Shown here one piece after another: positions 9,090 to 17,819 of a stretch of 64,000 nt of DNA. The notes below the pieces were generated by a model that worked only from the letters and a program-made list of their open reading frames with translations, did not search any database and was not told the origin of the DNA. A program made the position numbers and the translations under genes. Every line of letters starts with the position of its first letter. Within the stretch, counting starts at the first letter, position 1. The stretch is from an uncultured Pseudoteredinibacter sp. GTDB lineage: Bacteria; Pseudomonadota; Gammaproteobacteria; Pseudomonadales; Cellvibrionaceae. The stretch spans positions 186,001-250,000 of the forward strand of contig NZ_CANMSS010000006.1 of the NCBI RefSeq assembly GCF_947500695.1, in the 5' to 3' direction.

Positions 9090-9350
9090 GTGAAATTACT
9101 TAAAACTTCTTTGATCCCAATGATCGCCATCGCGGCGTTGGCGACGTCCCCAGTACATGCTGCTGACGACGAAGCAAAGGCTGAAAAAGCAAATAAAAAG
9201 ATTTGTAAAAAATATCGCCCGACAGGTACCCGTATTGCAAAGAAAACTTGCATGAGCCAGAAAGCTTGGGACGAGTTAAAGCGTCGCGCTCAAGAAGCTG
9301 CTCGTACTTCGCAGCGTTTGAGTGGCCACCAGGGTCGTGAGAGCGGTTAA
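9090..9350 (+). CDS. small secreted cysteine-pair protein, paralogue 3 of 3
   Basis: An 86-residue protein from the GTG start: signal peptide MKLLKTSLIPMIAIAALATSPVHA, short charged linker, then CKKYRPTGTRIAKKTCM and SQKAWDELKRRAQEAARTSQRLSGHQ. It is closest to paralogue 1 at the end (GHQ) and to paralogue 2 in CMS. Compared with paralogue 1, nine of the 17 core codons differ only synonymously, so the copies are old and the core is under strong purifying selection. It is followed by its own terminator. Function unknown. Confidence 0.85.
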   Translation: MKLLKTSLIPMIAIAALATSPVHAADDEAKAEKANKKICKKYRPTGTRIAKKTCMSQKAWDELKRRAQEAARTSQRLSGHQGRESG

Positions 9351-9365
9351 TACCTAGCTCCTTGA

Positions 9366-9395
9366 ATTGCCGCCTAATTTAGGCGGCAATTTCTT
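9366..9395 (+). terminator. intrinsic terminator after paralogue 3
   Basis: The near-perfect arms ATTGCCGCCTAA and TTAGGCGGCAAT (9366-9390) are followed by TTTCTT. The hydrolase on the - strand ends just beyond, so it may serve both strands. Confidence 0.8.
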
Positions 9396-9419
9396 ACCAA
9401 CTAAGAATCTTCTCTCAAC

Positions 9420-11078
9420 TTAGTTATCTCTTCTCCAAGTTTCATTTTTCAGCCGTTGCAAGCGAATAGCTATCTGTTCCTTCCTTTCCTCGCTTAAGCT
9501 ATTCCACCAATCACTTACAAATTCACTATTGTGTTTAGAGAGCCGTCCTTGCCGTGCATTTGCTGCAGCGAGAAAGTTCGAGAAATCGTCTGTATCTAGC
9601 CCTGCTTGCAAAAAACTTAAAACCAAATTTAATTGCAAATCTAACATGGCTTCAGCCTCTGTCTCCCCTGCTAGAATTCGAGCAAGCAGCCCTGGCAACA
9701 AAAGGCTCGCGTCACTAAATGCAAAGTGGTGACTCCCCTTTACAATATATGAGTAGAGATTTTTTTCACGCCCAGCATGGGCAAACCGCTGCTCAGAAAA
9801 ATCGTTATATAGCAGCTCTGTATTTACAGGAAGTTCTGGTTCGCTTTGTTGCTGCAAACGATGAACATCATGAGCTAAGTGTAGTGTAGGAACAGTAGGT
9901 GCAGAATTTATACCAAGGAAGTGAGAATCCGCCCCATCCAGATTTATAGTCACAGCGCAACGCTTGCTCAGCCGACAAGCCGCAACCGCTGTACTGCCAC
10001 CAAAGGACATCCCAGTAAATGCTATCTTGTCATAACGTCCTCGACTTGCGACTGCTCGCACACGTGCTGGCAGCTCCCCTTCAACGAGGTAATCCGCAAC
10101 AAATAACTGGTCAGCAACCCACTGCGGTGCACTACGCGTCAATTTAGAATCGCTGGCTGCATAAGCACGCTCTATATACTGCATAAAAAAATCGAAGCGT
10201 TTATTTATATCTATTTCGCTATAAGCCTTTTTACGAAGTGCCTGAATTTCCCCCTGCAATTGATTCTGCTCTGGTATATAAGCCTCAAGTAACTCGCCAG
10301 AAGAAAATTCTACAGCGGCCGCATCGTAGGGGTGATGAATGCTAAAAACCAAATACCCCTCACTCGCAAGAGATTCCAAAAGAGCTGTGCTTTGCCACAT
10401 GTAGGAGTACAGACCATGACTGAAAATAACCACCGGCAATTGCTGTTTATCAATGACGGGAGCATTCTCCACGCTATTCGTAGTTACACGGCTAAAATGG
10501 CTAAAGATCCCACCTGGCAATGACATTAACTTAGCCATGCCAGCCATAGTTCCGGAAACTTCGGATTCACTGGCATAGGAGCGCTTGGCTCTATTCCCAG
10601 CATTTTTCGCGGGGTACCACATTCTTAGCCGCAGTTTTCGATCTTCACAGCTTTTTTTCTGACACAAAAGCTCAGGACGGCCATGATCCGTCAATTCGAA
10701 ATCAGTAACCCCTACAGCATAGCGGCCTGTTGGTTCAGGTAATGGATCTACCGGAAACTGCCAGGGTATATAAGCGGCTACGAGAAATAGTAGGAGCAAC
10801 ATTCCATTCGCCAAATTGAAAAGCTTGGGGAATCTACCTACCGCCCGGTGAAACTTCTTCCTTAGCGCCACTATTATCAAGCACAAAAGCGAGCCATACA
10901 GCAAAAACTGCCCGTGCCAACGTAAGTCCAGAAAAATAAAAAGTGAAGCCGCTACAAGGAACCATTTAACACTCCCTTTTCCCTTGAAAGGTGGCAAGAA
11001 ACCCAGCAAGCAAAAAAGCAACAAGCAAGTCGACGCGACCACCTCATTCAACAACATAAACCCAACCCTGAAAGCCAT
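9420..11078 (-). CDS. membrane-anchored alpha/beta hydrolase (PAF-acetylhydrolase-like)
   Basis: A 552-residue protein. The first ~115 residues hold about four hydrophobic helices. The rest is an alpha/beta-hydrolase related to the platelet-activating-factor acetylhydrolase/dienelactone hydrolase group. It shows the oxyanion region PVVIFSHGLYSYMWQS, the nucleophile elbow GMSFG (Ser in FTGMSFGGS) followed by INLDGA, and the likely catalytic His in KGSHHFAFSD. It should cleave an ester, short acyl chain or lactone with its catalytic domain at the membrane. An alternative start at Met8 (11057) has the better ribosome site (AGGG). It is divergent from the epimerase gene, and its link to the neighbouring uptake genes is only positional. 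Confidence 0.82.
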   Translation of the reverse strand: MAFRVGFMLLNEVVASTCLLLFCLLGFLPPFKGKGSVKWFLVAASLFIFLDLRWHGQFLLYGSLLCLIIVALRKKFHRAVGRFPKLFNLANGMLLLLFLVAAYIPWQFPVDPLPEPTGRYAVGVTDFELTDHGRPELLCQKKSCEDRKLRLRMWYPAKNAGNRAKRSYASESEVSGTMAGMAKLMSLPGGIFSHFSRVTTNSVENAPVIDKQQLPVVIFSHGLYSYMWQSTALLESLASEGYLVFSIHHPYDAAAVEFSSGELLEAYIPEQNQLQGEIQALRKKAYSEIDINKRFDFFMQYIERAYAASDSKLTRSAPQWVADQLFVADYLVEGELPARVRAVASRGRYDKIAFTGMSFGGSTAVAACRLSKRCAVTINLDGADSHFLGINSAPTVPTLHLAHDVHRLQQQSEPELPVNTELLYNDFSEQRFAHAGREKNLYSYIVKGSHHFAFSDASLLLPGLLARILAGETEAEAMLDLQLNLVLSFLQAGLDTDDFSNFLAAANARQGRLSKHNSEFVSDWWNSLSEERKEQIAIRLQRLKNETWRRDN

Positions 11079-11224
11079 TCAAATTATCGCAGTTTAAATC
11101 AACAGTATATTTGCACCAAGCTACGAGCAACATCGAAAGCGCCAGTCCTGCTTCGATGTCGTTTTTCATTGTCACTTTGACAGCGGCTTTATTGTTCTCA
11201 CTGCTCATACTTCGCAATTTAAAT

Positions 11225-12220
11225 ATGAGTAAGTATTTAGCTATGGAATTTAAGTACCATTTTCACAAACGTAGACTCCGACAAGCTCTTTTAATTAATG
11301 ATTATAAATTTGAACATGTCGACACATTAGAGGTTGAGCTGTCAGTAGACGGTTACTTCGGCAAAGGGGAAGCAGCGGGCGTCTATTATCTCAATGATAA
11401 CCGTGATCATATGGAATCTCAGTTGGTCCAAGTGCAGCAAGCTATTCAGGAAGGTGTTGATTCTCAAAGCTTGCAAGAACTACTAACAGCAGGCGGAGCC
11501 AGAAACGCAATCGATTGCGCACTTTGGGATTTAAGCTGCAAGCGTGACGGCAAAGATATTTGGCAAAAATTAAAACTTGTACCTAAAAGATTACATACAG
11601 CTTTTACAATTGGGTTAAATACCCCCGAAGTCATGGCCGAACAAGCCATTAAAGCGAATGGCTTTCAACGCTTGAAATTAAAACTCAACAATCAACAAGT
11701 GATAGAAAGGCTAGCCGCTGTACATCGAGCCAGGCCTGATGCAGAACTTATACTCGATATCAATCAAGGTTGGAATGAAGATGAACTTATTGACTTACTT
11801 CCACAGCTTAAATCCTACGGCGTTGCTCTACTCGAGCAACCACTTGCAAGGGGGGCTGATGAGTTCTTAAAAGGCTTAGATAGCGACATTGCTATCGCTG
11901 CGGACGAATCATGCCTCGATTTGAAGGACTACCATCACATTAAAGAACGCTATGATGTCATCAATATTAAACTGGATAAATGTGGCGGCTTTAGCGAAGC
12001 TTTAAATCTGGTTAAACAAGCAAGAGCTGATGGCAAACAGCTCATGGTGGGAAATATGATCGGCAGTTCATTAGCCATGGCGCCTGCCTACGTGATAGGT
12101 CAATATTGCCAATTCATTGACATTGACGGCCCCCTACTCCTCCAAAACGACTGCCGAAATGCTATGCGATTCCACAAAACCGGATTATGCGAAGCCCCAA
12201 CAGCTGCTTTATGGGGCTAG
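11225..12220 (+). CDS. enolase-superfamily epimerase (dipeptide epimerase / cycloisomerase type)
   Basis: A 331-residue protein counted from the ATG at 11225. It has the capping domain with the GEA motif (48-50) and a full barrel set of catalytic residues: K151-x-K153, metal ligands D178, E204 and D227 (LDIN, LLEQP, AADES), and K249 in NIKLDKCGG. The end FIDIDGPLLL is typical of L-Ala-D/L-Glu and related dipeptide epimerases, which interconvert stereoisomers of short peptides, for example from peptidoglycan. The frame continues upstream with a hydrophobic stretch from ATG 11156 that could be a membrane anchor, but no ribosome site supports it; ATG 11243 is another option. The AraC-TBDR pair follows, suggesting peptide-derived substrates. 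Confidence 0.83.
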   Translation: MSKYLAMEFKYHFHKRRLRQALLINDYKFEHVDTLEVELSVDGYFGKGEAAGVYYLNDNRDHMESQLVQVQQAIQEGVDSQSLQELLTAGGARNAIDCALWDLSCKRDGKDIWQKLKLVPKRLHTAFTIGLNTPEVMAEQAIKANGFQRLKLKLNNQQVIERLAAVHRARPDAELILDINQGWNEDELIDLLPQLKSYGVALLEQPLARGADEFLKGLDSDIAIAADESCLDLKDYHHIKERYDVINIKLDKCGGFSEALNLVKQARADGKQLMVGNMIGSSLAMAPAYVIGQYCQFIDIDGPLLLQNDCRNAMRFHKTGLCEAPTAALWG

Positions 12221-12323
12221 AGGATCGCAATTTTACGATCTGCATATTTAAATTTCTTAAAAGCACAGTTACATTGTTTGATTATGTGTAACCTCGTCGC
12301 TTTGCTGCTAAGAAGTATAATTT

Positions 12324-13346
12324 ATGCAACAACATATTCGCAGAGAAATTTCCGACGCATTTGCCTCTTCAAAAGACGCCAGCTTGCAGGAAATGATTCG
12401 GGAAAACACACTGGAAATTGAGGCTGAGGAGTTTTTCCCCGGTGGTCATATCACCCGCTATCATGTACACAATCAAGCTTTGTATGGCCGGCAGGAAATC
12501 GTTCAAATCAATCGTGACTTTTCAGTTATAACCAGCAATATTGAAGCGACCAAAGCCTCTCAAACTAGTTACAGCGGCGCTGGCTGGCTGGCGTTGCAGC
12601 TTTGTGTAGCCGGTGAATATGAAGTTTCTATTAATAAACAAAACCCACAGATTCTTAAGGCTGGTGATTGTCGATTAGATATATTTAGCAAACGCGGTAC
12701 CTTAAATCGCTACCAGCAAGGGGGCAGCCGCTATCGCAATGTTGCGCTATATATGAGCTTAGAGTCCTTCAAGCAACACCTAAACGTTGGCCAGCACGCC
12801 GAGCGCATGCTAGAACAGCTGTTTCAAGAAGAGCTTATTCACCCACACGCCTCCAGCACATTCGAAGCTTCTAAATCTCTTATGATCTCCGCCAATGAGC
12901 TTTCGGAATTTGGCCGCTTTGGGGGGCTACGGCCCGCCTATATTAAGGCTAAGGCCATCGAGTTTATGGTTTATGCGGCGAATTTTGCCCGCTGGCAAGG
13001 CCGTGGAGTTTCAGGCTTGAGAAGTCGAGCGAAGCTATCTCGCAGCGTCGACATTGCCCAACAAACTAAAGCTATCATTGATCGAGAGTATTCCATGGCT
13101 CATACCATCGATGAATTGGCTCAACGAATTGGCACCAATAGGACCACCTTGAGCCAATCATTCAGGGCAGAATTTCAAGAAACACCGATGCAATATAGGC
13201 GACGTCTCAGGCTCGAAGTGGCTAAACAAATGCTGCAGTATCATGAAGGCTCGGTGGGAGAAGTTGCCGAGCACGTAGGCTATGCTGATGCCTCTTGTTT
13301 CATACGGGCTTTTAGAGACTACTATGGCGAAACCCCTGGCAGTTGA
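12324..13346 (+). CDS. AraC-family transcriptional regulator
   Basis: A 340-residue protein. The C-terminal ~95 residues hold the double helix-turn-helix of AraC proteins (IDELAQRIGTNRTTLSQSFRAEF, then VGEVAEHVGYADASCFIRAFRDYYGETP). The N-terminal ~220 residues are a ligand/sensor domain resembling regulators of siderophore receptors such as PchR, which I recognise only in general shape. It lies 140 bp upstream of a TBDR on the same strand and very probably activates it. Last residues (GETPGS) end right after the second recognition region, shorter than many relatives but with both DNA-binding helices intact. Confidence 0.88.
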   Translation: MQQHIRREISDAFASSKDASLQEMIRENTLEIEAEEFFPGGHITRYHVHNQALYGRQEIVQINRDFSVITSNIEATKASQTSYSGAGWLALQLCVAGEYEVSINKQNPQILKAGDCRLDIFSKRGTLNRYQQGGSRYRNVALYMSLESFKQHLNVGQHAERMLEQLFQEELIHPHASSTFEASKSLMISANELSEFGRFGGLRPAYIKAKAIEFMVYAANFARWQGRGVSGLRSRAKLSRSVDIAQQTKAIIDREYSMAHTIDELAQRIGTNRTTLSQSFRAEFQETPMQYRRRLRLEVAKQMLQYHEGSVGEVAEHVGYADASCFIRAFRDYYGETPGS

Positions 13347-13485
13347 CCATTCCGCAATTAACCTCTTATTTGTTTAGTTCACGATTTATTTTTACTCTTC
13401 GCAAATTTTTTTTGCTTCAAATTCTTCATGCTACACGCCCTAAAATAATCTAAAACACTAAAAATTCTGTAGCAGGAGAATACCC

Positions 13486-15699
13486 ATGATCCCCAAGTAT
13501 GCCCAAGCTGCCTTATTGTCGTTGAGCGGCTTAAGTAGCAGCCAGGTCGCCATTGCCAACACTCAAGAAAAATCGGTTCAACTTGAAGAAATTGTAGTTA
13601 CCGCAAGCCGACGCGAGGAGAACTTACAAGATGTTGCTGCTTCCGTTGCCTCTATTGACCCACAAGCGCTTCAAGCTCAAGGTTTCAATGAGCTACAGGA
13701 TATTATCGAGTACACCCCGGGCGTCAACTGGGAAGACGGTGGAGGCCGAGGTGTCGGAACCATAACCATGAGAGGAATTCCTCAATCAGGAGCCATTCGA
13801 ACGGTGGGTATTTATGTCGACGATACCCCCTTAATAAGCGCAAGCGGTTTTAGTGGAGCTGCTGGGGGCACGATCGATGCCTCCTTGATCGATTTAAGCC
13901 GTATAGAAGTTATTAAAGGCCCTCAGGGAACCTTGTATGGCGCTTCTTCGGTGGGAGGTATGATTCGCTACATTAGCCGTGCGCCTTCTTTACATGAAGT
14001 GCGAGGGGAATTCAGTGTGGACCTTTCACATAATAAAGGTCCAGGCAGCCATAATACTATCGTAAGCGGCCGATTGAGTGGCCCAATCATTAAAGACTCC
14101 CTGGGCGCTACCCTGTCGGTTTTTCAGGCAGATGATGCTGGTTTTACGCAAGTTGTAGCTGCTGAGAACGGAAACCCACTACGTAAACGCGCTGATCAAG
14201 CTCAAAGCAAAGGCGTTTCAGTTGATCTGCTTTGGGAAGTTAATGAATCAGCCCAGATTAAATTTAAGTACCTAAAGCAAGAAGGCGAAAGTGATTTACT
14301 CAGTAGCGTTACTCTATTACCGGGCACGGACACACCGGCCTTTGCACATTACAGCACAATCAATCAGCCACTACCTTTGCAAAGTGAGACCAAAATCAGC
14401 TCCGTCAGCTTTGATTATAATTTTGAGTGGGGACAATTGAACTCCGTCAGCAGTCTTTCGGATCGCAGTGTATTCGTCAACCTCGATCGTAGTGCTCAGC
14501 TAGCACCGGTAAACGATGCTATCTATGGCCTTAGCCCTGGGAGTACTGAGAGCGTCATCACAATTTCAAATCAAGACATGCAACGTTTTGTGCAAGAGAT
14601 TCGTCTAAGTTCCCAGCAAAATCAAAGCTTCGAGTGGATCTTAGGCTTATTTTATATGAATGAAGATAGCGGTAATCGACAACAAGCGATACCGGAGCCT
14701 TACCTAGGTACAGGGCTCTTTGATGTTAGTTTCCCTTCCGCGTACGAAGAGTTGGCATTTTTTGGTGATGCAACTTGGTATTTTAACGAAGACCTTGATG
14801 TCACTTTGGGCTTACGCTATAGCGATCATGAAACGGAAATGGAAAATATTAGCAGTGGTCCACTGACCGGGCCGGGACAAGACCTAAGCCAATTTAGCGA
14901 TCAAACGGTAACTTATTTGGCTACTATACGCTATCGCCCTAGCGAACAACTTTCGGTTTATACGCGAGTTGCCAGTGGATATCGCCCTATATCAGCCAAC
15001 CTTGCACTTTTAAATCCAGCGACAGGCGAAAACTTAGCTCAAACCTTTGTTGAATCCGATGAGATTTGGTCCTACGAGTTAGGCTTCAAGGGTTTCAATC
15101 ACGATGCCAGCCTGCAATATGAGCTCTCGCTGTGGTATTCCGATTGGGATAACTTTCAAACTCGCTTTGCTTTTAATGGCGTGTCTGTAGGCGCGAACGC
15201 TCAAGGTCGCTTGATGGCAAAAGGGGTAGACTTCAATTTATCGCAGCAATTATTCGAGCGATTAAATCTACAGCTAGGAATTAGCTATAGCGATAGTTAC
15301 CTAAGTGATGACGAACCCGGCCTTGGTGGAATAGCCGGAGAACGTTATCCAGGACAAGCCTTATGGAGTAGCTCCATTCAATTGGCATATGAACTCGGTG
15401 ACCTCCAAGGTTGGCAGGCTAATCTTCTTTTTGCTGGGCGATATATTGGTCAACTTGACTCGAGCTTTTCTCGTTCAAGCACACAACAATCTATCGAAGT
15501 AGATGCTTATACTGTAGTAGATAGCAGTCTAAGCCTTGAAAAAGAATCACATCAACTCAGTTTTTATATGAACAATCTTCTCGATACGCAGTCAATAATG
15601 AACCGTACGGATACGATATCTGGCAATGGAGCCCTATCATCCTCGGCCATTTTTACCTCACCAAGAACGGTGGGCTTGAGGTATCGCTACCGGTTTTAA
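13486..15699 (+). CDS. TonB-dependent receptor, AraC-linked
   Basis: A 737-residue outer-membrane receptor. A short signal sequence (about 1-25) is followed by the TonB box LEEIVVTASRREENLQDV, the plug with IEVIKGPQGTLYGASSVGGMIRYI, and a barrel ending RYRYRF with a terminal Phe. The style (SRREENLQDVAASVASI) matches the iron-complex/small-molecule TBDR group rather than the very large polymer receptors. The ribosome site AGGAG lies ahead of the ATG. Regulated in all likelihood by the AraC gene directly upstream. Downstream, after a terminator, lies a membrane serine hydrolase; upstream, a dipeptide epimerase. A peptide or siderophore-like substrate is a reasonable guess, not shown. Confidence 0.93.
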   Translation: MIPKYAQAALLSLSGLSSSQVAIANTQEKSVQLEEIVVTASRREENLQDVAASVASIDPQALQAQGFNELQDIIEYTPGVNWEDGGGRGVGTITMRGIPQSGAIRTVGIYVDDTPLISASGFSGAAGGTIDASLIDLSRIEVIKGPQGTLYGASSVGGMIRYISRAPSLHEVRGEFSVDLSHNKGPGSHNTIVSGRLSGPIIKDSLGATLSVFQADDAGFTQVVAAENGNPLRKRADQAQSKGVSVDLLWEVNESAQIKFKYLKQEGESDLLSSVTLLPGTDTPAFAHYSTINQPLPLQSETKISSVSFDYNFEWGQLNSVSSLSDRSVFVNLDRSAQLAPVNDAIYGLSPGSTESVITISNQDMQRFVQEIRLSSQQNQSFEWILGLFYMNEDSGNRQQAIPEPYLGTGLFDVSFPSAYEELAFFGDATWYFNEDLDVTLGLRYSDHETEMENISSGPLTGPGQDLSQFSDQTVTYLATIRYRPSEQLSVYTRVASGYRPISANLALLNPATGENLAQTFVESDEIWSYELGFKGFNHDASLQYELSLWYSDWDNFQTRFAFNGVSVGANAQGRLMAKGVDFNLSQQLFERLNLQLGISYSDSYLSDDEPGLGGIAGERYPGQALWSSSIQLAYELGDLQGWQANLLFAGRYIGQLDSSFSRSSTQQSIEVDAYTVVDSSLSLEKESHQLSFYMNNLLDTQSIMNRTDTISGNGALSSSAIFTSPRTVGLRYRYRF

Positions 15700-15739
15700 G
15701 CTTCACAGAATACATACTCTCCGGCGTTGTTTTGCCGGT

Positions 15740-15762
15740 CCCCCCGTAAGGGGGGTCTTTTT
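15740..15762 (+). terminator. intrinsic terminator after AraC-linked TBDR
   Basis: A CCCCCC-GTAA-GGGGGG hairpin is followed by TCTTTTT. A smaller CCGGC/GCCGG hairpin sits directly ahead of it (15721-15738). Confidence 0.9.
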
Positions 15763-15850
15763 CCCCAAATGTACTAGTATCTGCAGAGCTAAAAACCAAT
15801 ACAGAGCTGCGATCAACAGCGGCAACGATATTTACCCTGAGATTTCCAAT

Positions 15851-17728
15851 ATGCCAGCAGTTATCCGAAACCTTTTAATACTGTCTCTAAGCCTGTTCTC
15901 TCAAGTCTCCTTCAGTAAAACTATCGAAAATTCTGAGAGCCTAGAAAGCTACATTGACGGCCTAGTGCTTAACGCAATGAAAAAACACCACAGCCCCTCA
16001 GGGGTGGTAGCAATCTACAAAGATGGTGTTCCATTAATTAGCAAAGGCTATGGCTGGCAACAATTTGCCAATGCCGACAACAAAGGCATTACTATAGATG
16101 TTAAACGCAGCTTATTTCGGCCGGGCTCTATCTCTAAACTCTTTACTTGGGTAGCCGTGATGCAGATGGTAGAACGGGGAAAACTCGATCTCGACACTGA
16201 CGTCAATCAATATCTGCACCAATTCAAACTGAAAAACAGCTGGCCCGGGCAAGCGATAAGTCTGCGGCATATAATGACTCACACTACTGGGCTAGAAGAT
16301 GGTGCTCTTGGCTATCTAATTTTGGATCAGGAAGAGTTTGTATTGCCCCTAGCCGAAGCGCTGGAAAAATACCAGCCAGAACGAATTAACCCTCCTGGTA
16401 AACATACTGCTTATTCAAACTGGGCCACAGCTTTGGCAGGCTTAATCGTGGCCAACGTTAGCGGCTTAAGCTTCGAAGATTATGTTCAGCGCCACATCTT
16501 TGATGTACTTGGGATGAAATACGCGACCTTTATAGAACCTCCACAAGCTCCACTCGATAAACATATAGTGCAGGCTTACAAGTGGTCTGCTGGTGGGTAT
16601 AAGCCCACCCCCTATGAAAGAATTGCCAGTTTTGCACCAGCTGGGTCAGCAGCCATTTCTGCAGAAGATATTATTCGCTTTGCTTCAGCCCTACTTAATG
16701 GCGGGGAATTCAATGGCCGGCGTATTCTGGAGCAAGAAACCCTGGCGCAAATGATATCTGAAGGTTTCAGTCATGACCCCAGAACTCGAGGAATGGGACT
16801 TGGATTTATCAAAAGGCGATTTGGAAATGACAAGCTAAAAATCTTTGGTCACGAAGGCGCCAGCGCATGGTTTTATTCCCATTTAGGTATTTCCAAACAA
16901 GAAAAGCTAATCGTATTTGCCAGTTTCAGCGGAGCTGGTGGCCGGCAGGTATACCAAACCTTTCTTTCTGAGTTTTATTCACATTACTTTACCGCCCCAA
17001 ACTCAACTCCTGAGTACCAATCACTAGCAATCGATAAGCTGCAAGAGTATCAGGGGGATTATCTCCCCTGGCGGGCGAGTTTCAGTAAAGTTGAAGCCTT
17101 ACTTCGTGTACTAAACGGCCGCACCATAGAAGCAATAACAGCCCAACAGCAGTCTTATCTATTATATCGTGACAAACGCTATCAAATGGTCGATAAAGAT
17201 TTATTTCAAGAGCTGGGCGGCTATGGGCGTATTGCTTTTCAACGTGATAGCGCTGGAAAAATAGATAATATGGTCGAGGATGGTAAAGCCTACACCCAGT
17301 ACTATAAAGCCTCGTTCTTTGAAAGCAAGACAACGGTATTACTGTGCCTGATTATTATCCCAATGCTATCTTTGGCTATTCTAATCCACCTTTTATATCG
17401 ACGCGGCCAATTACTAAAAATTTCTGGGGCTCTATTTTACAGCCAGCTTAGCTGGTCAGCTTTTACATTGCTGTTTTTCATAATGATGACACTGTCCTTG
17501 CTAAGCCTACCCACCATCGTCAACGGCTTCCCCAGCTCAATTACCTTGGCCTTGTTTTTGCCAATACTTTCAAGCTTCTCAGGCGCAGTTCTAATACTCG
17601 GGCTTGTGCAAGATCTTTATAAAAGAAAACCTCAGTATCCCTCAGCTTGGTTTACCATGGTACTAGCCCTTTTTACGTTGGCCTTCTATTACTACTGGAA
17701 TCTGCTAGGTTTCAACTACTTTGGCTAA
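15851..17728 (+). CDS. SxxK serine hydrolase (beta-lactamase/esterase family) with C-terminal membrane helices
   Basis: A 625-residue protein. A signal peptide (1-22) precedes a class-C beta-lactamase-like domain: nucleophile motif S93-I-S-K96 in RPGSISKLF, the YSN motif (AYSNWATALAG) and the HEG motif (FGHEGASAWFYS). Members cleave peptides, D-amino acid esters or other esters in the periplasm. After a ~100-residue linker come about four hydrophobic helices (about residue 490 to the end), so the enzyme is anchored by its C-terminus. The fusion of this fold to a four-helix tail is known in uncharacterised serine hydrolases. It follows the AraC-linked TBDR and could process the imported compound. 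Confidence 0.87.
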   Translation: MPAVIRNLLILSLSLFSQVSFSKTIENSESLESYIDGLVLNAMKKHHSPSGVVAIYKDGVPLISKGYGWQQFANADNKGITIDVKRSLFRPGSISKLFTWVAVMQMVERGKLDLDTDVNQYLHQFKLKNSWPGQAISLRHIMTHTTGLEDGALGYLILDQEEFVLPLAEALEKYQPERINPPGKHTAYSNWATALAGLIVANVSGLSFEDYVQRHIFDVLGMKYATFIEPPQAPLDKHIVQAYKWSAGGYKPTPYERIASFAPAGSAAISAEDIIRFASALLNGGEFNGRRILEQETLAQMISEGFSHDPRTRGMGLGFIKRRFGNDKLKIFGHEGASAWFYSHLGISKQEKLIVFASFSGAGGRQVYQTFLSEFYSHYFTAPNSTPEYQSLAIDKLQEYQGDYLPWRASFSKVEALLRVLNGRTIEAITAQQQSYLLYRDKRYQMVDKDLFQELGGYGRIAFQRDSAGKIDNMVEDGKAYTQYYKASFFESKTTVLLCLIIIPMLSLAILIHLLYRRGQLLKISGALFYSQLSWSAFTLLFFIMMTLSLLSLPTIVNGFPSSITLALFLPILSSFSGAVLILGLVQDLYKRKPQYPSAWFTMVLALFTLAFYYYWNLLGFNYFG

Positions 17729-17760
17729 AAGAAGCTATTAAACTCGAATCCTTACAAATA

Positions 17761-17798
17761 AAAAGGCCAGTGAAGTATAAATACTACACTGGCCTTTA
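17761..17798. terminator. bidirectional terminator between serine hydrolase and clpB
   Basis: The arms AAAGGCCAGTG and CACTGGCCTTT flank a 14-bp AT-rich loop. A-runs and T-runs on both sides let it serve the two convergent genes. Confidence 0.85.
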
Positions 17799-17819
17799 TC
17801 TTGCTTTTCTGCTTATTTA

